A stretch of DNA of 64,000 bases. It comes from Alopecurus myosuroides (lineage: Eukaryota; Streptophyta; Magnoliopsida; Poales; Poaceae). The notes under the pieces were generated by a model. That model was not told the origin of the DNA. It made no database searches and saw only the letters and a list, made by a program, of their open reading frames with translations. The stretch is taken from NCBI GenBank assembly GCA_028641055.1, contig CM054060.1, forward strand, positions 56,818,292-56,882,291, given 5' to 3'. Shown piece after piece: positions 49,017 through 58,459 of this stretch. Both the position numbers and the translations under genes were made by a program. Position 1 is the stretch's first letter. Each line of letters begins with the position of its first letter.

Positions 49017-52000
49017 ATGGCTCCCAAAAGGCAAGGGAAGCAGCCCGCCAAGGCCAAGACCTCCAACTCCATATCCGCCAACTGGGCGCGATCCACGGTC
49101 ACGAAGGCTAAGTTAGAAGAGCTGGCCGAGTTAGGGATTCTCCCTTCTCAAAAAGATATCCATTGGAGGGTGCCGGGTGATGAGACCCGGCCCACGCCTG
49201 CCGACGACGAGGTAATCTGCTTCTTCGAACACGTGACCCGGGGGTTCCGTCCTCCGAGTCACCCTTTCTTTCGAGATGTTCTGAGCCACTATGGCCTCCG
49301 GGTATTTGACATTGGGCCTAACTCTATGTTGAATATTTCCCATTTCATTGTTTTATCCGAGTCATACTTGTGCACTCCGCCAAGTTTGGCTCTCTTTATC
49401 GAACTCTTCCAGTGCAAGCCGTGTCGCGAAAGTGGTGGCGGAGCACTTCTCACCTGCGGCGGGGTATCCATCCAACGCCGTAAGAACTCACCGATGCCAA
49501 CCCTTAATCTGAATTCCCACGTTAAGCACTGGCAATTATCCTTCTTTTACTGCCACGACACCTCCCCACCCGGCGAGAAGAAACTGCCGGGTTACTCAGA
49601 GGGCCTCCCCGACGTTTCCGAGAAATTCAACGCTTTCGCCCCTAACTCGGACAGGGAGGCAATCCAGCCCCTTCTCTCGAAAATATCTGTCTTATCCGCC
49701 CAAGGTCTCCTTGGGCTTAATCTGGTCAAGACATGGGTGGATTTCCGGATCCAACCCAACTCTATCCGCACTAAGCTGATGTGCGATTACTCGGGGCATA
49801 CCACGGACGCGCTCCGGTATTCCTCCAAGAACTACCCAGCCGGCGACACCAACAAAACCATCAAGGGCTTCTTGACGGAAAGGTTGGAAGTGATCAAGAA
49901 CATCGCCGGGTTGCCGCCATTCACCCGGGAAAATCCGGCCCCAGCGGTAAGACCCGGTACGTGTAACCTTATTCACACGCCTTTGACTTGATACAACTAC
50001 CGATTCTCACCTTCCTGTTTTTATCTCAGGCTGATGACGCTTTCTGGAACGTTGAAACCTCTCCTACTACCGGAGACCCGGAGGAAGAAGACGAGCCGGC
50101 TGACAATGATGAGGGTATTTATCCGAATCTTGTGTCATCTTCGCTTGCATAAATTTCCTCTCATTTAACTTTTTCCATCGATACATACTCGGCTTGCAGG
50201 GCTGGAGGACGAAGACGAGAAGGATGAGGAGGAACCGGAGGCCACCGAGTCCGATCAAGAAATAACAGTCGGGGCCAAGAGGAAGGCCAGAGGAGTGGTG
50301 TCCAAGGTTCCTTATTCCACCATGTCTTCCGAACCCTACTCTTTTGATAACATGCACAGACTTAACCAACAGCTATCCAACTCATCGCACTTGAAGGACT
50401 CTCTCCCGACCAAGCGTAGGGTGACCCGGAGTTCACCGGGCGATGATCCCCTAAACCCGGGTATGTCCACCTCGCCTAACCGCCGGGCCGGTACTCCTCC
50501 TCCTCGCCCCTCCAAATCTCCTCAGCGTCACCCCTCCCCCAACCATCCTTTGGCCGGGCAGCTCCGGGTTCCGCTATCAACTACTATGACAATCTCATCG
50601 GCCTCCAGTAGCGAACTCCCGCCGGATTACACTGTGAACACCGGGTAAGTCTTTGCTACATGATGCCCTTACATACCTGATAACTTTCAACTACTCTTGA
50701 TAACTGCTTTTCTCCTTTTTCCTTAGCGCCCAAGTCACACTTAGTGATCCGGAGAACATGGAAACAGATAATCGGGGGACGAAGGAGCCGACTGATGATG
50801 TAGACGCCGCGACAGGCGGTGAGGCTGGAGACGGCCAGGGACAAGGCCCCTTTGGTGACCCGGCTCACCAGGAAGCCGGGTCTCCAAAGTCATCCGAGGA
50901 CGTGGATGAGGAGATTGAGATACAAGAGACGAGGACGGGTTCCCCAAACCCGGAGACCCAGACGGTCCGGGTCTCGACCCCAAAGTCAGGAAAAATTCTT
51001 CATCCAGACGATCAAGCTGCCGGCTCTTCTGGCGTCAGGCCCGAAGACATGACATTCTCCCAAATGCTTAGTGCCCTTCACACCTTGAGGGCCGATGAAG
51101 AGAATATCCTGAAAGCTTTGATAGCAAAACATGAGGTAAATCCGAATAACATTGCTTGTATCCTTATCTAGTCCCCAAGTTCCGGGTGAATTTCTTGATA
51201 ATTTGCTTGGAACTTCATAGTGTGTCCGACTAATTTTTTCCTGTATTTCCACTCAGGCTTTCGTGACCCAGTCTAAGAAGAAATTGGCTAAGTCCACCAA
51301 GCTCATTGGAAAGGAGGTGGCTCTGCGTGAGACGGCCGAGGCTGAGTCCAGGAGGAGTGGAAAGATCACGAGAAAGTATAGGAGGAGGGCTCATGCAGCC
51401 GAAGATAATCTAATGAACCTTTCTGTTCAGATTGATGATATGTATCGCGCTTTGATCGGTATGATTCTTAGCATAATATTCATAATCCGAGTTATCCTTC
51501 TGATAAATAGCCGGGTTTCCTTACTCGTGTTCTCATTTCTTTCTGCAGGTTCGGATGAAGTAATGCCGGAGGAAGATGATATTGCCAGGCTAAAAACCAT
51601 CAAGAACGTTATCCGGCAGCTATGTGCCGGAACCAAATGGATCCTTCAATAATTACGGTGGCCGGGTGTTGGGCATGTCGATCTGAAGAGAATGCTGGAC
51701 GCCTGCTCCACTATTCCCGAGTGGATTTGGCATTGGAAGCGCTCGTCCTGCCGGGTTGGAGTAACCCGGGGGTTTGCGCTGGCTAAAGCTTATTTCCCTA
51801 AGCTCGAGCCAGCCAAGCTTATGGGCGGGTTTCCGGAATTCAACCGTGATGGGTCCAAGTTTTCCGCGAAGGATTTCAAGGCCATCCAGAAGGAAGTCCG
51901 TTACCCGGCCAGCGTGATTGCTGACGGCTTGGATGTCAATTCCATTGTCCCTGCATATGATGCTGATGGTGAAGCGGTTAAGTCGGACCTTCCCAAGCCG

Positions 52001-52216
52001 TACGATATGCTAGCCCGATGGAAGGAGGAAGCTGCCAAGTTGAGGGAGGAAGCCGCAAAGAAGAAGGTTGGAGCCGATTCTGCGCCTGCTACCTCCACAC
52101 CCGTCGTCCCTCCTCCTGCACGAGCCGGCACTGCTGCTGATCCGGGTGTTGCTGCTACCAAGGGTAATAGCAAGGGCAAGGAGAAGATGGATGCCGCAGC
52201 CCAGAATGCCGAGTGA
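49017..52216 (+). pseudogene. Antisense gene of the inner Gypsy ('putative gypsy type transposon' family), six coding exons, one stop
   Basis: Coding exons 49017-49946, 50030-50114, 50200-50644, 50727-51135, 51257-51458 and 51549-52216 join in phase (913 codons) with GT/AG borders. A 5' UTR intron (about 48486 to 49009) precedes the ATG, and a TATA box lies at 48210. The N-terminal domain (CFFEHVTRGFRPPSHPFFRD, then LSHYGLRV and a PNSMLNISHF block) resembles the PF04195-type family found antisense in grass Gypsy elements. A charged, Pro/Ser-rich middle, a coiled-coil-like basic segment and an Ala/Lys-rich end follow. An in-frame TAA at 51650-51652 (codon 725) cuts off the last 188 codons. The function is unknown; in the family it may regulate the element or be a captured gene. 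Antisense to the retroelement, it converges on pol. Confidence 0.75.
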
Positions 52217-53130
52217 TACCTGCTACCTGATGCCGTTTCGTATGCGTCAATCGGCCAATGGGCCGTTTAAACAATCATTTTTGATGGTGCGCCTGTGCAC
52301 CTTCGATGCTAGTACTGAAATTTGTAATGCACTTTAAGTTCTTGATACACCTTGTGCTTCTTCTGAACGTTTAAATTTATCTACTTTTGAGCCCACTTGT
52401 TCTTGATATCCGACTTTCTTTATGGTTCCTTTTGTGAGACTCGGTTTCCGAGTTTCATGGGTTTTGACAAGCGGACTTTTCTCTAAGTCCCCAAGTCCCC
52501 CAGACTCGGATGTTTGGGTTTTTTGAGTTTTAGCAACTGAGCAACTTTTTCTTTTTCAAAGTCCTCAGTCCCCAAGGCCCGAAATTCCGAGTCTGGGATG
52601 TGTGGTCTTTCCAAGAGAACAAGTTGTTTGCTGCTAAGCCCCAACCCAGAGCCGTTTCACATAGGTTTTGAAGTTATGCTTGATAAACGTTGAGTTTCCG
52701 GCTGTTAGCCATGTACTCTGCATAACTTGTGGTTTGGATGACCCTTTCGACTATCTTTTACTATAAGCCGGCTTTCGCGTGGATATCATGTTGTTACGTC
52801 TATACGAAAACAGGGTCAGGCAAGTTCCATTGGGCTTCATAGCTGATTGTAATCGTAAGCGAGCAAATCATGCCACTTTAGTGCGAGTCACATCGAGCTT
52901 AAGTAAGAAAAGTCAAGAAAATTTGGCTCCTTTGTCCGGTTATAAGATTGCAGCCGTACTCGTTTGCGAGTAATCGGCCCTTATAACTCATAGGCATCAA
53001 GGCCGGGTCATTGAGTTTGTAACTGTGCTATTCGATCAATCAGCCCCCAAGACCTAAATATATGCAACATACCAAGAGTGAAGAACACACGAATAACCAC
53101 CTCTTTATTTGATATGAGAAAGTTAGGTCA
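52217..53130. other. Spacer between the antisense gene and pol of the inner element
   Basis: Non-coding. It should hold the 3' UTR of the plus-strand antisense gene (T-rich, with AAGTCCCCAAG-type repeats at about 52480-52580) and part of the 3' untranslated part of the minus-strand element. The short open frame at 52779-52973 shows no domain. Confidence 0.5.
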
Positions 53131-53209
53131 GCAAGCCGCCTCATTAAAAACCCATCCAGTCCCCAAGGGTACCCTAGATAGGAAAAGAGTGCGTCTGAAA
53201 CCTGCTGCC
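53131..53209 (-). repeat. LINE-3'-tail-like motif after pol of the inner Gypsy
   Basis: Read on minus, blocks GGCAGCAGGTTT, ACGCACTCTTTTCC, AGGGTACC, GGGGACTGG, GGGTTTTTAATGAGGC and GGCTTGCT occur in the same order and spacing as in the LINE tail at 9932-10009, and slightly less well as in that at 17141-17220. It lies about 40 bp after the end of the integrase frame. Confidence 0.85.
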
Positions 53210-53248
53210 TGTTACATCGTGCAATTCCACTTGCCAATATAATCTGTA

Positions 53249-56200
53249 CTAAGTATAGTAGGGACGTAACTGGGCCACGTTCCATGGTCTGTCTCTTTCT
53301 TGCATAGATGAAGTGGTATGAGCGGTGTCGTTAACTGTAGCCGACTCTTCCCTTGCGTCTATCAAGTAATATGATCCGTTGTGCAGATTCCGACTTATGA
53401 TAAATGGTCCTTCCCATGGAGGTGATAACTTGTGTTTTCCTTCGTTTGACTGTACCAGGCGTAGAACCAGGTCTCCTTCCTGAAAGACCCGGGTTTTCAC
53501 GCGCCGGCTATGATACCTCCGTAAATCTTGCTGATATATGGCTGATTCTTTCCAGTGCTTGTTCCCTTTGCTCTTTTAACATATCTACGGCGTCATGCCG
53601 GGTCTTCTCGTTCTCTACCTTGACGTAAGCCGAGACTCGAGGCGAGTCATGGATGATATCACTCGGCAACACCTCTTCTGCACCATAAACCATAAAAAAC
53701 GGTGTCATCTGAGTGGATCTGTTAGGTGTTGTGTTGATACCCCAAACTACTGCAGGTAATTCTTCGACCCATGCACCAGCAGCTCTGATACACGGAACTC
53801 GCAATCGTGGTTTTAATCCACGAAGCAATTCTTGATTTGCCCTTTCCACTTGTCCATTAGCCTGTGGATGGGCCACTGAAGCTACGTCAAGCCGGATTCC
53901 ATTGTTACCACAAAAATTTTCCATCTCACCAAGGGACATATTGGTTCCATTGTCGGTAATTATGCTATGGGGATACCCGAACCGATAGATAATCCTTTTC
54001 AGGAACTTGACTGCTGTAATTGCTTCACAGTTGGTAACTGGCATAACCTCAATCCACTTGGTAAACTTGTCAATGGCCACCAAGAGGTGCGTCTTTTTGC
54101 AAGGTGACATGTGAAAGGGGCCAACCATGTCCATACCCCAGACAGCAAACAGCCAAGTTAACGGGATAGTCCGTAGTTCCATAGCCGGCACATGGGTTTG
54201 GCGAGCGTACCTTTGACATCCGTCACACCTTGCCACCAAGCGCTCCGCGTCTGCTAGGGCCGTGAGCCAGAAAAAACCATGTCGATAAGCTTTGGCCACA
54301 AGAGATCTTGTGGATGCATGATGCCCACAATCACCTTCATGGATTTCCTTGAGGATTTGTCGGCCTTCTTCTGGTGCTACACAACGCAAAAAGACTCCTG
54401 CTGCGCTTCTCTTGTATAACTCTCCATTGATGATAGAATATCCTTTTGCTCGCCTCAGAATTTGTCTTGCTAATACTTCCTGCTGTGGTAACTCGCCCCG
54501 TGATAGGTAAGCCAAGAACGGCTCTGTCCACTCGGGAACAGCACGTACTGTGGCCACGAGCTCCAAATCCGGGTCTTGATTTGCCAGTTCTTCCTCAAAC
54601 TCGGTTTTAACTGATGGTCGCCATAGTTCGTCCAGGAAAACATTAGGTGGAACCGGCTCTCTGCGCGAGCCGAGTCTGGCGAGTGCATCTGCTGCCTCAT
54701 TTTTTCTTCTGTCTATGTGCTCCACCTCGTACCCGGAGAAACATCCGGCAACTCTATCAACTTCTCTGCGGTATGCTGCCATAGTTGCATCTTTTCTATC
54801 CCATGTTCCTGAGACCTGCTGCACCACAAGGTCCGAATCTCCAAAGCATCGTATCCTCTTAATGTTCATTTCCTTGGCTACCTTTAAGCCGTGCAATAGG
54901 GCCTCATACTTGGCCACGTTGTTGGAACAATCAAAGTGAATCTGTAGCACGTAATTTAATTTGTCTCCTTTGGGTGATGTTAGCACTACTCCAGCTCCTG
55001 ATCCCTCGTATTGCTTGGATCCATCAAAGTGCATGATCCAAGACTAGGAGTTTGGAGCCATGGTGGGCATGCCTGTGTGCGTCCAATCGTTAACGAAATC
55101 GACCAGAGCCTGAGATTTGATTGCTGACCTAGGCTCGTAGTTGATGTGATAATCCCCCATCTCTATCGCCCATTTGGATATTCTTCCTGTTGCATCCGAG
55201 TTTCTGATGATATCCGACATCGGTATCGAACTAACCACTGTTATGGGGTGTTCCTGGAAATACGGCTTCAGTTTCCGGCTAGCCATAAAGACCCCGAAAA
55301 CCAGCTTTTGCCAATGCGGATAGCGCTGCTTTGCCTCTGATAATACCTCGCTGACGTAATAGACCGGCCTCTGAACCGGGTAACCTTTCCCATCCTCTTT
55401 ACGTTCCACAACAACTACCGCGCTAACGGCTCGGGGGCCAGCTGCTACATATAGCAACATGGGCTCTTTAGGACCCGGGGCCGCTAGGACTGGTGTTTCA
55501 GATAACTGCTTCTTTAGTGCTTTGAACGCTTCATCCGCCTCCTGATCCCACACGAATTTATCGGATTTCTTCAAGAGCCGGTACAAGGGTATTGCTTTTT
55601 CTCCGAGTCTGGATATGAATCGGCTCAAGGCTGCTACACAGCCCGTGAGCTTTTGAACATGCTTCAAATTTTTCGGCTTTTTCAGACTTTGGATAGCTTT
55701 GATTTTATCCGGGTTTGCCTCAATTCCTCTCTCGGAAACGATAAAGCCGAGTAATTTCCCAGCTGGAACTCCGAACACGCACTTTGTCGGATTAAGCTTC
55801 ATGTGATACCTCCTCAAGTTCTTGAACATTTCCTTTAGATCATCGATAAACGTCTCCGCTTTCCTGGTCTTGATAACCACATCATCCACATAAGCATGGA
55901 CGTTGCGTCCGATTTGGTCCTCGAAGCACTTCTGAATACACCGTTGATAAGTTGCGCCAGCGTTTTTCAACCCAAATGTCATGGTTTTGTAACAGAAGGC
56001 CCCAAAAGGGGTTATAAATGATGTTTTCTCCCAATCTTCCCTCTTGAGTTTGATCTGATGATACCCGGAATATGCGTCTAGAAAGCATAATAGGTCACTT
56101 CCAGCCACTGCGTCTATGATCTGATCTATCCTCGGTAGCGCGAACGGATCCTTTGGGCAATGCTTGTTAAGACTCGTGTAATCAATGCACATCCTCCACT

Positions 56201-57443
56201 CATTGGTCTTTTTCATTACTAGAACCGGATTTGCTAACCAGTCCGGGTGAAATACTTCCATAATAAAGCCGGTTGTTAGCAAACGAGCAATTTCTTCTCC
56301 TATTGCTTTCCTTCTTTCCTCATTCATCTTCCTCAAGCCCTGCTTCACAGGCCTGGACTTGGGATCTATGTGCAAACTGTGCTCTGCCAATTCTGTGGGG
56401 ATACCCGGCATGTCGCTGGGCGTCCAGGCAAACACATCCGCATTTGAACGGATAAACTCCACAAGTGCCTTCTCCTGCTTGCTGTCCAAGTTAGATCCTA
56501 TAGCAAACTGCTTAGAGGGATCACCTTCAACAAAAGCTATCATCTTGGTGTCCTGCGTTGCTTTGAATTTTGCTTTCTCATCTTCGGCATTCGGCCTTTT
56601 CAATGCTGTTCTGTCATCCGGGTCTACTTGAGACCGGTAATACTTGAGTTCTTCTTTTCTGCAAGCCTGCTCAGCCATTACTGAATCTCCTTCATCGCAC
56701 TCAGCCGCTATATCCCGGCTTCCATGTATGGTAATGGTTTGCTTAGGACCCGGGATCTTTAGTTGTAGATACACATAACACGGCCTAGCCATGAATTTAG
56801 CATAAGTCGGCCTTCCGAACAGCACGTGATAAGGACTGCGCAACTTGACCACCTCGAAAGTGAGCCACTCAACTCGATAATTTTCCTTTGATTCCCCGAA
56901 AGCTACCTCCAATGCGATTTTTCCCTCGGGGCACGCTGAGTGACCCGGCACTATCCCATGAAAAATTGTTGAGCTTTTCTGTAGCTGAGACTCCTTGAGA
57001 CCCATGCGTAAAAAGGTTTCCCAATATAGGATATTGATGCTACTTCCACCGTCCATTAGGACTTTTTTCAACTCATAACCATTAACTTGTGGTGCAACTA
57101 CTAATGCTAAGACTCCCAGGTGTTCTATTCTTTCCGGGTGGTCTTTTCTGCTCCATGTTACGTCCTGCTCTGACCACCTCAGGTATCTCGGAACAACCGA
57201 GGAAACCGAGTTTACCGCTTGCTTCAGTATCTTTTTATCCCTGTTAGAAGTTCCTGTAGTATGCACATGATATTGTCCTCTTGAATCGTAAGTACGTACC
57301 ATGCCGATGAAGACGCTGATCCGGCCGATTGTCACGATAGATCCGGATTCGAGGTGATCCGACTCTGGCCCCCAGCCGGAATCGTCCACCACCTTCTCTC
57401 CTTCGCGGTTGGTGTAGATCTCGCCGATGACAAGATTCTCCAT
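53249..57443 (-). pseudogene. Pol of the inner Gypsy element (protease, RT, two RNases H, integrase), no gag
   Basis: Open from the LTR, with the first internal ATG at 57443. One frame runs to a TAG at 55044-55046, resumes in the same frame at 55034 (second RNase H then integrase), and shifts by one base near 53545-53555. The C-terminal 83 codons (53249-53500) are therefore in another frame. Motifs: protease LMDGGSSINIL (about 57050), RT WRMCIDYTSLN and YVDDVV (about 56190-55880), RNase H to about 55250, second RNase H DGSKQYEGSGAGVVL (55030-54650), and integrase with HHCC and D-D-E residues (MDMVGPF, TDNGTN, GQVERANQ; 54370-53850). The Cys/His gag knuckle and gag core seen in the outer element are absent. 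The single stop replaces an expected Trp before the second RNase H, as in the outer element. Confidence 0.92.
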
Positions 57444-57488
57444 GTTCTTCCGAGCTTCTCCCGTGATGTAAACACCTTTGGACGCAGG

Positions 57489-57507
57489 CCCCACGGTGGG
57501 CGCCAAC
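57489..57507 (-). promoter_or_regulatory. Primer-binding site of the inner Gypsy element
   Basis: Minus-strand GTTGGCGCCCACCGTGGGG directly follows the LTR end CCCACGACA. It is identical to the outer element's site. Confidence 0.78.
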
Positions 57508-58001
57508 TGTCGTGGGATAATCACGGCAGACGTTACCGGGGGTAACTTGTCTTGGGGCAAGACGGCACTGGTGTTTGGGAGAGGGTTTAGCTCAGAGGAA
57601 AACATGATGATATACGATCTGATAGCCGGCAAGCAAGTCGCCGAGTCTCCGATTTCGATATATTAATCTCAACTCTCGTGTTACACTGGATACTCGATAC
57701 CTAGCGATATTGCTCGAACTCTCTTGGTCCCCTAAACCTAACCTAGGGGCCGGCTTATAAAGCATCCGGATCCCTGGCCTGTTCTCCAAGGCGTACTCTG
57801 AGTCCTACCCGAACACTGCTTACAAAACCCTAAACTTCCTTACCGGAACCCACAATCCGGGTTACCAGGCCTACGATCTTGGGCCTTCTAGAAGCTCCTT
57901 TATCCTTAGCCGGGTCTTTGTGCAGCGTCCTTTGGGCCGAGTTACTCTTTGGCGTTGGGCTACCGGGTTATCATCCCTCCATCACTGTTGCTGTCCGAAA
58001 C
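57508..58001 (-). mobile_element. 5' LTR of the inner Gypsy element, truncated at its outer end
   Basis: Matches 47671-48165 except for one missing T (GATATTGCTCG against GATATTTGCTCG) and two C/T differences. It stops at ...CTGTCCGAAAC, about 86 bp short of the complete copy. The missing part includes the U3 start and the reverse TATA box. A deletion after insertion, reaching the outer element, is the simplest cause. Confidence 0.82.
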
Positions 58002-58459
58002 CCGGCTTCATGGCAAGCAAGAGAACAAGCAAAAGGTCAATGAGCACAAGAAAAATTACTAAGGAAAGAAAGAGTGCAGGAACCGAGTAGGATGTCTTTT
58101 ACTGTTGTTTCTTGTTAACTCCTTTTCGGCTAAGTGGTGGGCTGCGTTACTATGAGTGTTTCTAAGTGGCTAAGTATTTGCAACTCCGACTTTGAATTCT
58201 TGTGACTCGAATACCAAAAAAGCAACAAGTTGCGGGTAAGAGCTGAGATGAAAAGGAAGAGCGAATAAGAAATGCAACTCGGGGACTTGCATGATAACGC
58301 AACCCGGCATCGAGCCAAGGCTGCTCAAATTGACTAAGTTAGATATCAAACGTGAATAAAACTGAGTAGCAAGCGACAAACGTAATTGTTTCGATACATA
58401 TGCACCCGGCATCCCGGGGATCTGATAAAAGTTTTAAGGATAAAAGTTGCAGGAGATGA
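58002..58459 (+). other. Outer element spacer, right of the inner insertion
   Basis: Non-coding. It should contain the 3' UTR of the minus-strand antisense gene that ends at 58460. Nothing else is recognised. Confidence 0.5.

Larger units (their letters stand above)
47671..58001 (-). mobile_element. Inner Ty3/Gypsy element, Tat type, lacking gag
   Basis: The minus-strand order is a 5' LTR (58001-57508, truncated), primer-binding site, protease-RT-RNase H-second RNase H-integrase (57443-53249) and a spacer with a LINE-like 3' motif. A plus-strand antisense gene (49017-52216), polypurine tract and complete 3' LTR (48251-47671) follow. The LTRs align over about 494 bases with two substitutions and one 1-bp indel by eye, so insertion is recent. 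There is no gag domain: the primer-binding site is followed within about 65 nt by the start of the pol-side frame. A target duplication cannot be shown because the right LTR end is missing. Confidence 0.9.

Noticed and set aside
53404..53628. Plus-strand frame opposite the integrase end of the inner element
   Set aside because: Shadow of the minus-strand pol; no domain.
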